Source of the DNA: Agrobacterium tumefaciens str. B6
Lineage (GTDB): Bacteria > Pseudomonadota > Alphaproteobacteria > Rhizobiales > Rhizobiaceae
DNA length: 64,000 nucleotides
Assembly (NCBI RefSeq): GCF_001541315.1
Contig: NZ_LMVK01000015.1
Span: forward strand, 1-64,000
Direction: 5' to 3'
Position 1 is the first letter of the stretch, and each line of letters begins with the position of its first letter. This document shows positions 31,773 to 41,222 of the stretch, piece by piece. The translations under genes and the position numbers were made by a program. The notes below the pieces were generated by a model. That model ran no database searches, had not been told where the DNA came from, and saw only the letters and a program-made list of their open reading frames with translations.

Positions 31773-33034
31773 CAATTGGTCTCCCGAAAGTGAAAGGCAA
31801 TCTGGCTCGCTTCAAACGCAGCGCCGGGAATGGGCACCAGCACACGGCGTTCAGGGCGCCACAGGCCGGTCTTGCTCCACACTTCCGTTCCGTCGAGACG
31901 AAGCGAAAGCCGGCCTTGAACGCGTCTGGTGAAACGAAGCTGAAAATCGCGAAATGCCGGTCTATCGAGTCCACCCGGCCGCAACATGGCTGGAACCGCC
32001 AGTTTGAGCGGATCGGCGAAGGCAACGGGAACCCCCGGCGCGTTGCAGGGTTCCCGGGCGAGATCGTCAGCCACCGACGCGCCAACGCGGCGGCCTTCGC
32101 GAAACGCCCAGCCGCCCGTTTCCACGGCTCGCAAGACATTCCCGCTGGCGAAGAAAACCGGATTGGCCATCCGTCCGTCCTGATCGATCAGCGGCCCGGC
32201 ACTGCCTGCCGCAACATCCACGGGGGATGCATTGAGAAGCGCTGCCTCAGGTGTGAATCGCCCGGTGAGCAGAACACCGTCGCATTGAACGGTCAGGATG
32301 CGGCCATCCGCCAGACGGATATCGGCCTCCTCGACACGGTCACGCCCGCGAATATCCGTGAGTGTCGCACCACAATGAAAGGGCACCCCGACCAGTCGCG
32401 GAAACCAATGAAAAGGCGACCGCGCCAGCGGATGAGGCTCCGGCTCGATCATCGCGACCGGTCGGGTGCGATGGGTGAGGCAGGTCAGAAGTGCGGAAAA
32501 GGAAACCAGCTCCGAACCGATGATCAACGGCCGGCGAAAGGGCATGATGCCGTGAAAGGCGACATAGGATTGCAGCGTGCCGGTGGTGACCACGCCCACC
32601 GGACGGTCGCCGGGCAGAAGCCGCACGGAGCGTGGTTTTTCCCGCGCACCTGTCGCCAGCACGATACGCCGGGCCTTCAACGCCTCGACGCCACGCGCCG
32701 ATGTCACCAGCAGCACGCCATCCTGCCCCAGTTCCACCACGGAATGACCGGTGCGGATATCGACACCCGCCTCCTGTGCTTGCCGCTGCAGGTGTTGTGC
32801 ATAGGCTGGGCCGAAATAAACCCGCCTGAATTCGCGCATGCCGAAGGGCGAGTGCAGGCAATGCCGGGTCGCACCGCCAAGGGCCGGCTCGCGGTCGAGG
32901 ATCATCACACGGGCGATACCGCGCGCTTTCAGCTCCAGCGCCGCAGCCACGCCCGCCGGGCCGCCGCCAACCACGATTGCATCTGCATTCTCAGCGTTTG
33001 GATGCTCTCGTTGAAAGTGCTCCACGGCGCTCAT
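31772..33034 (-). CDS. NAD(P)/FAD-dependent oxidoreductase (pyridine nucleotide-disulfide type)
   Basis: About 420 residues from the ATG at 33034, which overlaps the preceding stop (ATGA). FAD motif VVGGGPAGVAAALELKARG near residue 17, NAD motif region VIGSELVSFSALLTCL near 180, and GVLLTGRFTPEA near 270. It resembles the second subunit that pairs with DAO-BFD proteins (GlpB-like or HcnB/opine-oxidase A-like). It probably passes electrons between the partner flavoprotein's iron-sulfur site and NAD. Confidence 0.85.
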   Translation of the reverse strand: MSAVEHFQREHPNAENADAIVVGGGPAGVAAALELKARGIARVMILDREPALGGATRHCLHSPFGMREFRRVYFGPAYAQHLQRQAQEAGVDIRTGHSVVELGQDGVLLVTSARGVEALKARRIVLATGAREKPRSVRLLPGDRPVGVVTTGTLQSYVAFHGIMPFRRPLIIGSELVSFSALLTCLTHRTRPVAMIEPEPHPLARSPFHWFPRLVGVPFHCGATLTDIRGRDRVEEADIRLADGRILTVQCDGVLLTGRFTPEAALLNASPVDVAAGSAGPLIDQDGRMANPVFFASGNVLRAVETGGWAFREGRRVGASVADDLAREPCNAPGVPVAFADPLKLAVPAMLRPGGLDRPAFRDFQLRFTRRVQGRLSLRLDGTEVWSKTGLWRPERRVLVPIPGAAFEASQIAFHFRETN

Positions 33035-34428
33035 CGGTCGTCTCCCTCCCGAACGGCAAGCGGGGTTGCCAGACGGTCGCCCGTCATCGCGGCCAGCCGG
33101 GCATTGCAATAAAAGCCCTGACAGCGGCCCATGCCGGCGCGGGTGCGCCGCCGCAGCCCGCCGAAATCACCGGGCGGCACCGGGCTTAAAAATGCCGCCT
33201 CGATCTCGCGGCGGGTGACGAGTTCGCAATGACAGACGATTTCGCCGTGATCGGCGCGCTGCCAGTCCCGCTCGCAGGTTTCGGTCAGGTTGGGCATCGT
33301 CACTTCGGGGACTGATGGCGGCGGGGCAAAACCCCTACCGAAACCCTCGTGGAGCGTCAAAGCATGCTGCGCCAGCCCGAGTGCTGCGCTGAGACCCGTG
33401 GAACGCACCCCGCCAAGCGTGATGGTGCGCCGCTCGGGCCGCGCGGAAATCCGGTAATGTTTCTTTTCGGAGGCCGGCCGCAGACCGGCATAAACGGCGG
33501 TTACGGGAACAGAGGCCAGCGCCGGGACGATCTCCGCCCCGCGTTTCAGCAGCGCCTCCAGCGGCGCCGTCCCGCCCGTCGCGCGTTCGCGGTCGTCCTG
33601 CTCTTCCGCCGTCGGCCCGACGAGAACATTGCCGAAGGCGGTGGGGCACACCACGATGCCCTTGGTGATTTCGGTGGGAACAGGCAGAACGATGCGCGGC
33701 ACATGCCGGCGGGCAGCCTTATCAAGCACGACGAACTGCCCCTTGCGGGGCTTGATGGTGAATTCGGGCGGAAGCCCCAGACGCGCATCGACGATATCGC
33801 CGAACAGACCGGCGGTATTGACGACGCTCGTGGCAAGGATAGCGCCCGCCGTCGTCTCTATCCGCCACGCATCGTCGAACACACCGGACAGACCCCCCGC
33901 GTTTCGCACCAGCGGCGCGCCCAGCGCCGCCGCCTGCGTGAGATAGCCAAGCGGGGCGGACCACGGATCAATGATATGTTCGCCCGGAACGTCGAGCGCG
34001 GCGACAAGGCGCTCGGATAGGCCCGGCATGGTTTCACGGGCCTGCCCGGCCGCGAGGAGCTCAAGTCCGGCAATGCCGTTGCGCCGCCCCTGATCGGCGA
34101 TCGCCTGCAATTTTTCCGCCTCAGCCGGGTTCCAGGCGCAGACGAGCGCGCCGGTTTCGACGAGGCTAAGACCCATCTGCCCATGAATGGACAGATATTC
34201 CGCCCGGCCCGCCTTCACCAGTTCCAGTTCCAGACTGCCTTCCGGCGCATCGAAGCCGGTATGGAGGATGGCGCTGTTGGCCTTGGAGGCGCCGGAGAGG
34301 ATATCGGGGCCTTTTTCGACGACCACCACCTTCGCACCGGCCAGCGCGAAACGGCGGGCGACCGCGCAACCGACCACACCGGCGCCGATGACGGCAACGT
34401 CGAATTCCGTGGAGGGGGTCTGAGCCAT
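33031..34428 (-). CDS. FAD-dependent oxidoreductase with C-terminal [2Fe-2S] BFD-like domain (GlpA/GlpD-like)
   Basis: About 465 residues from the ATG at 34428 (good AAGGGAAG site). DAO fold with FAD motif AVIGAGVVGCAVARRFALAG near residue 12; the C-terminal Fer2_BFD module has C-x-C in CHCELVTRRE and C-x4-C in CQGFYC, the four ligands of a [2Fe-2S] cluster. This architecture occurs in alternative glycerol-3-phosphate dehydrogenases that work with a pyridine-nucleotide oxidoreductase. The gene order here (this gene, oxidoreductase, kinase) matches that type, except that a DUF1667 partner is not seen. Confidence 0.87.
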   Translation of the reverse strand: MAQTPSTEFDVAVIGAGVVGCAVARRFALAGAKVVVVEKGPDILSGASKANSAILHTGFDAPEGSLELELVKAGRAEYLSIHGQMGLSLVETGALVCAWNPAEAEKLQAIADQGRRNGIAGLELLAAGQARETMPGLSERLVAALDVPGEHIIDPWSAPLGYLTQAAALGAPLVRNAGGLSGVFDDAWRIETTAGAILATSVVNTAGLFGDIVDARLGLPPEFTIKPRKGQFVVLDKAARRHVPRIVLPVPTEITKGIVVCPTAFGNVLVGPTAEEQDDRERATGGTAPLEALLKRGAEIVPALASVPVTAVYAGLRPASEKKHYRISARPERRTITLGGVRSTGLSAALGLAQHALTLHEGFGRGFAPPPSVPEVTMPNLTETCERDWQRADHGEIVCHCELVTRREIEAAFLSPVPPGDFGGLRRRTRAGMGRCQGFYCNARLAAMTGDRLATPLAVREGDDR

Positions 34429-34570
34429 GGGCTTCCCTTTGCCTTCGTCCTTCAAAGCGAAATCAACAGGCGCGACGGATCGCGCCGATGCAGCAGCGGC
34501 GTTCATAAACGAGAGTGAAATTCGCGCCTGTGCCAGTAGGGGCAGCCAGCACCAGCCGGTGGCCCCGCCG

Positions 34571-35365
34571 TTACTTCACGAAAGTCTTGGTCAGGCCCGC
34601 CGTGCGGTCGACGATGAGAACGACGGCAAGGGTGAGCACGATCAAAAGAACGGAAATGGCTGCAACAAGCGGATCCGCTTGCGTTTCCACATGCTGATAC
34701 ATGGCGACGGGAAGCGTGGTGATGCGCGGGCCGGTGAGGAACAGCGAAATCACCGCTTCATCGAACGACACGAGAAAAGAAAGTGCGGCCGTCGCAACGA
34801 CGCCCGGCGCGATCATCGGCATCGTCACGCGTCGGAAGACCGTGAGCGGCGATGCCCCGAGTGTCGAAGCAGCCTCCTCGAAGATCAGCGGCAGACCCGC
34901 AAGCGAGGTGGTGAGGACGCGCAGCGCATAGGGCAGCACGATGATGAGATGGGCGATCACCAGACCGGTGAAAGTGGCGAGCAGGCCGGCGCCAGCGAAG
35001 ACGATCAGGATCGCGAGGCCGAGAACGATGGTGGGCAGGAGCAGCGGAGCCGTGAAGAAGGCGAGAAGCGCATCCGCGCCGATCACCCGCATGCGCACGA
35101 TGGCATAGGAGGCAGGCAGCGCGATCAGCATGGACAGCACGGTGACAATGACCGCGAGAAGGGTGCTGGTGCCGAGCGCCGCCATCATCTTGGAATTATG
35201 CATGAGTTCCACATACCAGCGCAGGCTCCAGCCGGAAGGCGGGAAGGTCATGTAGCTGTCGGCCGAAAACGAGATCGGCACGACGAGAACCACGGGCGCC
35301 AGCAGGAAAAGGAACATGATGAAGGCGACGATTTTCAGCGCCAGCGGTGCGGGACGTTCTTCCAT
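34571..35365 (-). CDS. ABC transporter permease (PotC-like)
   Basis: 264-residue permease with six helices and EAA loop EEAASTLGASPLTVFRRV near residues 150-167, in the spermidine/putrescine-type 2-permease family. The start follows AAGGAGAT. Partner of the upstream PotB-like gene, 12 bp away. Specificity for polyamines is not implied: this family also carries iron and other solutes. Confidence 0.9.
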   Translation of the reverse strand: MEERPAPLALKIVAFIMFLFLLAPVVLVVPISFSADSYMTFPPSGWSLRWYVELMHNSKMMAALGTSTLLAVIVTVLSMLIALPASYAIVRMRVIGADALLAFFTAPLLLPTIVLGLAILIVFAGAGLLATFTGLVIAHLIIVLPYALRVLTTSLAGLPLIFEEAASTLGASPLTVFRRVTMPMIAPGVVATAALSFLVSFDEAVISLFLTGPRITTLPVAMYQHVETQADPLVAAISVLLIVLTLAVVLIVDRTAGLTKTFVK

Positions 35366-35377
35366 CTTCGATCTCCT

Positions 35378-36256
35378 TTAAAGAATGGCCCGCAGAAGCC
35401 GGGAATAAAGCACCAGCGCCGCACCGAAGATCACGAGGATGATCATCGACAGCGTCGCAGCGAGTGGCCAGTTGAGCGTCACGATGGCCTGATCGTAGAT
35501 TTCCGTCGCCAGAAGGAAGACGCGCCCACCGCCGAGCAGCTTGGGGGTGATGAACGAACTGACCGCCAGAACGAAGGAGAGCAGGCAACCGAGCGCGACG
35601 CCGGGCATGGTGAGCGGCACGATGATCCGCCAGAACACCTTCCAGGGCGACGCGCCGAGCGTTTCGGCCGCTTCCTCGACACGTGGATCAAGCCTGCCGA
35701 AACCGGCAAGCAGCGCCAGGATCATATAGGGCATCAGGATTTCCGTGAGGCCGATGACGACGCCAACCTTGTTGAACAGCAACCGCACGCCGCTTTCGGC
35801 GCCGAGTGCGAAGAGGATGTTGTTGATGAGGCCGTCATCAGCAAGGATCGCGATCCAGCCATAGGTGCGCACCACGGCCGAGGTCAAAAGCGGCGAAATG
35901 ACCAGCACCAGCAGCAGGGTTTTCCAACGGCCCTGCGCCCGGTGAAGGTAAAGGGCGATGGGATAGGAGGCGATGAGCGTGAGAATGGTGATCAGGAGAC
36001 TGGTCAGGATGCTCTGGCCGATCAGTTCGATATAAAAACCGTCGGTCAGCGTGGACGACCAGTTGTCGAGCGTGTGGGCTTCCCCAAGACCGCCGCCGCC
36101 GAGGCTTTCACGGAAGGAAAGCAAAAGCAGGTTGAAGACGGGCATCACGAAGGCGAGACCATTGACCGCGATGATCGGCCCGAGAAGAAGCGTTGCGAGA
36201 AACACCATGGAGGATGTGCGGCTGCCGGGAGCCGTGATCATGACCGCAGCTGTCAT
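35378..36256 (-). CDS. ABC transporter permease (PotB-like)
   Basis: 292 residues, six helices, EAA loop EEAAETLGASPWKVFWRI near 195-212. The start overlaps the ATPase stop (ATGA). Forms the membrane channel together with the PotC-like protein. Confidence 0.9.
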   Translation of the reverse strand: MTAAVMITAPGSRTSSMVFLATLLLGPIIAVNGLAFVMPVFNLLLLSFRESLGGGGLGEAHTLDNWSSTLTDGFYIELIGQSILTSLLITILTLIASYPIALYLHRAQGRWKTLLLVLVISPLLTSAVVRTYGWIAILADDGLINNILFALGAESGVRLLFNKVGVVIGLTEILMPYMILALLAGFGRLDPRVEEAAETLGASPWKVFWRIIVPLTMPGVALGCLLSFVLAVSSFITPKLLGGGRVFLLATEIYDQAIVTLNWPLAATLSMIILVIFGAALVLYSRLLRAIL

Positions 36257-37344
36257 TGGTCTGCTCCGAAGACCAGCGTGTCCTCCACGCGCCAGATGAG
36301 GCTGACCGCACTGCCGGCCGCAACCGGCGTTTCGCCGCCGGAGGTGGCGCGCTCCACCGACAATGTCTGCCCGCCCGCAGCGATCTCGTAATGAAGGATA
36401 TCACCGGCATAATAGACGTCACGAACCTCACCGGTGATGCGGTTGACCGGCGCGCCATCGAAATCTGGCACGGCGTCATCAGCAACCGTCATGGCCATGC
36501 GGTGCGGCCGCACCATAAGGTCGATCTTACCATTGTGTGAACCGGGTGCCCGCAATACCGCATCGCCGACCGTGATGTGATCGCCGACCGCGTTTCCGAC
36601 CAGCCTGTTGGTGCGGCCGACGAAGGAGGCGACGAAAGCCGTTGCCGGACGCTCGTAAAGATCATGCGGGGTGCCGAGCTGTTCCAGACGCCCGCCATTG
36701 AGGACGGCGACCTTGTCGCACATGCTGAGCGCCTCGACCTGATCATGCGTGACGAAGATGGAGGTAATGCCGAGCTGCTTCTGGATGCGGCGGATTTCCG
36801 AGCGCATCTCGTCGCGCAGCTTGGCATCGAGATTGGAAAGAGGCTCATCGAACAGGAGAATGGAGGGCTGGATGACGAGGGCACGCGCCAGTGCGACGCG
36901 CTGCTGCTGGCCACCAGAAAGCTGGGCGGGACGGCGATCCTCGCGCCCTTCCAGGTGGACCATGGCAATCGCCTCGCGAGCACGCCGTTCCGCTTCGGCG
37001 GCCGGCACCTTGCGCATTTCAAGTCCGAACATGACGTTCTTGAGGACCGTCATATGCGGGAAGAGCGCATAGCTCTGGAAAACAAGGCCAATGTCGCGCT
37101 TATAGGGTGCAAGCTGCGTCACGTCCTTGCCGTTGATCAGGATTGAACCTGACGTCACGGGTGCAAGGCCGGCAATCATGCGCAGCGACGTCGACTTGCC
37201 GCAACCCGACGGACCGAGGAAGGCAACCAGCTCGCCCTTGGGTATCTCGAGGTTGAGATTATCCACGGCGACCATGGTCTCGTAGCGCTTGGTCAGTGAA
37301 CGAATCGAGAGAAATCCTGGCTGCATGATGTCTGAAGTTCCCAT
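36253..37344 (-). CDS. ABC transporter ATP-binding protein (PotA-like)
   Basis: About 363 residues. The start is uncertain between ATGs at 37344 and 37326, and neither has a strong ribosome site. Walker A GPSGCGKST, signature LSGGQQQRVALARAL, Walker B ILLFDEPLSNLDA, H-loop FVTHDQVEAL, and a C-terminal TOBE domain. It follows a 255-bp gap with strong hairpins after the binding-protein gene. Confidence 0.92.
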   Translation of the reverse strand: MGTSDIMQPGFLSIRSLTKRYETMVAVDNLNLEIPKGELVAFLGPSGCGKSTSLRMIAGLAPVTSGSILINGKDVTQLAPYKRDIGLVFQSYALFPHMTVLKNVMFGLEMRKVPAAEAERRAREAIAMVHLEGREDRRPAQLSGGQQQRVALARALVIQPSILLFDEPLSNLDAKLRDEMRSEIRRIQKQLGITSIFVTHDQVEALSMCDKVAVLNGGRLEQLGTPHDLYERPATAFVASFVGRTNRLVGNAVGDHITVGDAVLRAPGSHNGKIDLMVRPHRMAMTVADDAVPDFDGAPVNRITGEVRDVYYAGDILHYEIAAGGQTLSVERATSGGETPVAAGSAVSLIWRVEDTLVFGADQ

Positions 37345-37368
37345 TCCGGCTTTTTGCCTTTCTCCAGA

Positions 37369-37401
37369 ACATGTCCCACCCCGGCGGGGTCTCGGACATG
37401 T
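37369..37401. other. Two-tier stem-loop between binding-protein and ATPase genes
   Basis: Outer arms ACATGTCC (37369-37376) and GGACATGT (37394-37401); inner arms ACCCC (37378-37382) and GGGGT (37386-37390). It lies just upstream of the PotA-like start. It may lower expression of downstream genes relative to the binding protein. The rest of 37402-37599 has no gene and further weak dyad symmetry. Confidence 0.5.
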
Positions 37402-37599
37402 CCTGTCCCTTGATCTATGCAATCACGGCGGAAATTCACCTGCGCTGTGCGCGGTGCTTTCCCTAATGCGGGTCCTCGGACCACTCCCCTCCATCGACCC
37501 CAACACCGACGGAGGAAATGAGCCGAGGCCTATGCCGTTTCCGCACCAGCCCGGAGGGATGCGGAAGTCTTGCCATTTTTCACGCCGGGCGCGAAAGCC

Positions 37600-38640
37600 T
37601 TAGCGGCTGAGCGGGATGACCTTGCGGCGCCAGTCCTGCGTGATCTGGTCGCGAACCTTCGAGAGGCCGATCCAGTCAACCGGGATAACCTTGTCCATCG
37701 CCTTGACGACCGTGCGATCACTCACATCGGCAGCGACCGTGGCCTTGGCGTTGGTCGGCGCATAATACATGGCGGCGGTAAAGGCGGCCTGGGCTTCCGG
37801 GCTCAGCGCATAGTCAACGAACTTGCGGGCCGCATCGGACGACGGGCCGCCCTTGACGAGATTGAGCGTGTTGATCTGCAGGATGGTGCCTTCTTTCGGC
37901 AGAACCACCTTCATTTTGCCCTTGGAACCATCGGCATTCACCTGGCTACGGGCGTTCCAGCCCACGCCCAGCGACACCTGGCCATTGACGACATTCGGAT
38001 AGACTTCCGGCTTCGGTTCCCAGGTCTGAATGTTCGGCGCGACTTCCGCCATCGCATTGATGCCGGCATCGATGTTCTTGATGAAGTCGGTGCCGCCATT
38101 CATGTGGTCCATGATGATGGTCGTGCCGATACCGACGATGTCAGGAGCGCTCAGCATGGCGACCTTGCCCTTGAAGGCACTGTCTTTCAGGGCATTCCAG
38201 CTGTCCGGTGCGGTCTTGATTGCATCGGTGTTGTAGATGAGAACGAGGTTGTCGAAGGTCACGCCAACGCCTGCGACGCCCTCAAAACGGGCGTTCGGAT
38301 AGAGGTCGGCGACATTCTTCGTAACGCTTTCATCGATCTTGTCGAACAGGCCTTCATCCGTGCCGGTCTTGGCGACAGAAACATCCATCAGCGCAATATC
38401 GGCCTGCGGCGCAGCCTTCTGGGCGCGTAGCGAACCAAGCATGGCGGCAGAACCCTGCTGCGGGAAATAGTCGACCTTGATGTCCGGGTTGGCGGCCATG
38501 AAAGGCTCGATGACGGCCTTGGTGTAACGCTCCTGGAAAAGGCCGCTATAACCGAGGAACGTTACGGTCTGCTGGGCGTGCGCCGGCAGGGCGGCCGCAC
38601 CAAGCATGAGAATCCCACTCAGAAGTATCGTTTTCTTCAT
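37600..38640 (-). CDS. ABC transporter substrate-binding protein (PotD/family-1 type)
   Basis: 346 residues with signal peptide 1-22 (ending PAHA). The mature start TVTFLGYSGLFQERYTKAVIEPF and the KVAMLSAPDIVGIGTTI and VIPVDWIGLSKVRD stretches fit the PotD/AfuA-like group. First component of the Pot-type transporter. The ligand is unknown; the aromatic box cannot be judged by eye. Confidence 0.88.
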   Translation of the reverse strand: MKKTILLSGILMLGAAALPAHAQQTVTFLGYSGLFQERYTKAVIEPFMAANPDIKVDYFPQQGSAAMLGSLRAQKAAPQADIALMDVSVAKTGTDEGLFDKIDESVTKNVADLYPNARFEGVAGVGVTFDNLVLIYNTDAIKTAPDSWNALKDSAFKGKVAMLSAPDIVGIGTTIIMDHMNGGTDFIKNIDAGINAMAEVAPNIQTWEPKPEVYPNVVNGQVSLGVGWNARSQVNADGSKGKMKVVLPKEGTILQINTLNLVKGGPSSDAARKFVDYALSPEAQAAFTAAMYYAPTNAKATVAADVSDRTVVKAMDKVIPVDWIGLSKVRDQITQDWRRKVIPLSR

Positions 38641-38702
38641 TGTCCTGTTCTCCTCTATTGTTATTGGGAGTGGCGAACGGATCCGCCACCCGTAAGATTG
38701 TG

Positions 38703-39368
38703 TCAGGCGCTGAGCTTGGCCTGGACAAATTTATTGGCCCCGGAAATATCAGGCAGCTTCTCGCCGTTGCGCAGGCGTTCCAGAAGCACGAGTTCAGCTT
38801 CCTGCATGCCGATGGCGCGCTCCGCCATGGCGCGCGCCTGGCTCGGATGAAGGGCGACGACGCCGCTTTCATCGCACAGGATCGCATCGCCCGGATTGAT
38901 CACCTGGCCGCCGACGCTGATCGGGATGTTGATCGCACCTTCCAGACCAAGGATCTTGGTGGTGATCGGCGACGGGCCGCGGCACCACATGGGCATGTCG
39001 ACCTTGGTGAACTCGGAGAAGTCAGTCGCCGGGCCATCAACGACGCCGGCTTTGACGCCAGCCATCTTCATCGTGTTGGTGATGACACCGCCCCAGCAGG
39101 CGTGGCGGGTATCACCGCAACGATCGATGAGGACGATATCGCCCGGACGCACGAGTTGCGTCAGGTAGTGGAGCATGGTCGAATCCGCGTTCGGGATACG
39201 CAGGGTGACGGCGGTGCCCGCCACGCGCTTGCCCGGAAGAACGGCCCTGATTTCAGGATCGACAAAGCCGGAGTGAAGCACATGACCAATCGTTGCGACT
39301 TCGACCTTCTCAAGAAGCTCGATAATGTCGCCGCTGATCTGTTCCGGCATGGGGTTGACGATAAACAT
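38703..39368 (-). CDS. RraA family protein (HMG/CHA aldolase or demethylmenaquinone methyltransferase-like fold)
   Basis: 221 residues. The family motifs GVVTNT-like (here GGVITNTMKMAGVKAGVVDG), the acid cluster DRCGDTRHACWGG, and CDESGVVALHPS are present. Many stand-alone members are metal-dependent oxaloacetate decarboxylases or 4-hydroxy-4-methyl-2-oxoglutarate aldolases rather than RNase E inhibitors. In this catabolic operon an aldolase or decarboxylase role is the better guess. Confidence 0.85.
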   Translation of the reverse strand: MFIVNPMPEQISGDIIELLEKVEVATIGHVLHSGFVDPEIRAVLPGKRVAGTAVTLRIPNADSTMLHYLTQLVRPGDIVLIDRCGDTRHACWGGVITNTMKMAGVKAGVVDGPATDFSEFTKVDMPMWCRGPSPITTKILGLEGAINIPISVGGQVINPGDAILCDESGVVALHPSQARAMAERAIGMQEAELVLLERLRNGEKLPDISGANKFVQAKLSA

Positions 39369-39383
39369 CAGGTCTTTCTCCGA

Positions 39384-40187
39384 TCAGAGCACATGGTGGT
39401 TTGCCACCGGCACGTTGGCGCGCACCTTGGCCGAATAGTCGAAATCGAGGGCAGCCCCCGCTGTTCCGACAGTGTCAGAGCACTGGGCGACGATGTGGCC
39501 CCAGGGATCGATGACCATGGAATGACCCCAGCAGGCCTTCTTGCCACCCGCGTGAGTGCCTATCTGGCCGACAGCGAGGAAATAAGTCTGGGTTTCGACG
39601 GCGCGGGCACGAGCCAGCACCTCCCAATGGTCCTTGCCTGTCATCAGCGTGAAGGCGGCTGGCAGAACGATGACATCTGCGCCCTTGTCCCGCAGGGCGC
39701 GGAACAGTTCCGGGAAGCGGATATCGTAGCAAATGCCGCAACCAACCGTCTTGTCACCGACCTTATAGGTCACGACCTCTTCGCCACGGGCCACGGAATC
39801 GGATTCGCGATAGCTGATGCCGTTCGGCGTATCGACGTCGAACAGGTGAATCTTGCGGTACCGGGCAATCTGCTTGCCATCAGGACCGAAAACGAGTGTC
39901 GAATTATAGAAGCGGTTGCCTTCCTTCTCCACGATGGAACCGGCGTGCAGCGTGATCGCATGTTTCTTTGCGAGCCCCGAAAGCAGCGTGTAAATCTCGC
40001 CACCGGGGAATTCTTCCCCGCTCTCATGCATTTCCTGAGGGTTATCCCCAAGAAAAGCAAAGTATTCTGGAAGAACAACGAGGTCTGGACTATCAGACTT
40101 CACTGCCTTCTCAATCAAATCGGCAGCAACCTTAAGATTTTCTGCCTTGTCATTCTGGGTATTCATTTGAACAAGTGAGACTTTCAC
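39384..40187 (-). CDS. Carbon-nitrogen hydrolase (nitrilase superfamily, Nit/omega-amidase-like)
   Basis: 267 residues with a GTG start supported by AGAGGAGAG. Catalytic triad visible: Glu in VVLPEYFAF (near 42), Lys in YRKIHLFDVD (near 115), Cys in GCGICYDIRFPEL (near 155). The surrounding residues match the Nit1/Nit2 amidase branch more than true nitrilases. It starts the operon behind the LysR gene and may release ammonia from an amide substrate. Confidence 0.9.
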   Translation of the reverse strand: MKVSLVQMNTQNDKAENLKVAADLIEKAVKSDSPDLVVLPEYFAFLGDNPQEMHESGEEFPGGEIYTLLSGLAKKHAITLHAGSIVEKEGNRFYNSTLVFGPDGKQIARYRKIHLFDVDTPNGISYRESDSVARGEEVVTYKVGDKTVGCGICYDIRFPELFRALRDKGADVIVLPAAFTLMTGKDHWEVLARARAVETQTYFLAVGQIGTHAGGKKACWGHSMVIDPWGHIVAQCSDTVGTAGAALDFDYSAKVRANVPVANHHVL

Positions 40188-40265
40188 GTTGCTCTCCTCT
40201 CATGTTGCGAGGAGAATTAAGAACGGGAACTGTTTTCCTGACAAACGGAAAAACTCTATCGAAAC

Positions 40266-40284
40266 CCATAAGATAAGCTTATGG
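40266..40284. promoter_or_regulatory. Probable LysR-type operator upstream of the hydrolase operon
   Basis: Palindrome with arms CCATAAG and CTTATGG and a 5-bp centre; it contains the LysR T-N11-A signature (T at 40269, A at 40281). Located 79-97 bp before the carbon-nitrogen hydrolase start and just after the LysR gene. Confidence 0.6.
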
Positions 40285-40313
40285 ATTAATCATTTTGCGC
40301 CGCAGCATAAAAT

Positions 40314-41222
40314 TTAAGCTGCAGCGGTCATCCATTGAGTGGTGGTTTCACTAACGATTTCCGTCGCCATGTCGGCGATGGCTCGGGCGAGCGCATTGTC
40401 GCCGCGCTCCTGGTAAACCGTGTGAAAGGTAAGGGGCGGCACCGGCGGCGTGATGTCGAGAATACGCGCTTCGCCCGATTTGATGATGCCGTCCACCAGC
40501 ACGCGCGGCAGCGCGCCCACGCCAACGGCGGTCGCCACCAGCCGGGTCATGATCGACAGCGAATTGGAATTATAGATGCGGCTATCCGACAGGCCATGGG
40601 AATCGAGAAGCGCGCGCAATGCCTGGTGCGGCTGCGACCCGGTCGAGAAGGTAAGCAGCGGAAAATGCGCGATATCTTCGAGCGTGACGCCCGTTTCCGG
40701 CAGCGGCAGCTCGACAGCGCCGACCCAGCAGGATTCGAAGGTACAGAGCGGTGAGTTGTAGATATCCGCCGCCATGATCGGCCCCATGATAAAACCGACA
40801 TCCACCTCGCCGTTCTGGATGCGCTGGGAAAGTTTCAGGCTGGTATCGATGGTCAGATCGAGGCTGACACCGGGATATTGTTCGTTCATGCGGCGGATGA
40901 GCAGCGGCAGCCAGGCGTACACGATCGTATCCGCAGCCCCGATGCGCACGGTGCCCCTCAACGCTTCCCGGTTACTGACGATCTGCCGGAACTCGCCGGT
41001 GAGGTTGACGATCTTTTCGGCATGCTGCAGCGCCAGACGACCGGCGGGCGTCAGGTTGACGCAGCGCACATCGCGCGTGAACAGCACGACACCGAGCTCA
41101 CGCTCCAGCGCGGCAATCCGGTTGGAGACTGACGCCTGCGTGGTGTGCAAACGTTCCGCAGCCGCCGAAAAGCTGCTCAATCGTGCTGCCCAGAGGAAAG
41201 TTTCGAGGAATCGCGTGTTCAT
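40314..41222 (-). CDS. LysR-family transcriptional regulator
   Basis: About 302 residues from the ATG at 41222 (AGGAG at suitable spacing). HTH at residues 4-62 (FLETFLWAARLSSFSAAAERL and TQASVSNRIAALERELGV) followed by a LysR substrate-binding domain. Same strand as, and directly upstream of, the hydrolase/RraA/ABC operon, which it probably controls through the palindrome at 40266. Confidence 0.9.
   Translation of the reverse strand: MNTRFLETFLWAARLSSFSAAAERLHTTQASVSNRIAALERELGVVLFTRDVRCVNLTPAGRLALQHAEKIVNLTGEFRQIVSNREALRGTVRIGAADTIVYAWLPLLIRRMNEQYPGVSLDLTIDTSLKLSQRIQNGEVDVGFIMGPIMAADIYNSPLCTFESCWVGAVELPLPETGVTLEDIAHFPLLTFSTGSQPHQALRALLDSHGLSDSRIYNSNSLSIMTRLVATAVGVGALPRVLVDGIIKSGEARILDITPPVPPLTFHTVYQERGDNALARAIADMATEIVSETTTQWMTAAA

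Noticed and set aside
34427..36391. 654-codon plus-strand open frame opposite the Pot-type permease genes
   Set aside because: Antisense to well-supported membrane protein genes; highly charged, repetitive composition typical of antisense frames in GC-rich DNA.
38640..40178. 512-codon plus-strand frame opposite the RraA and hydrolase genes
   Set aside because: Antisense shadow of two clearly identified enzymes.
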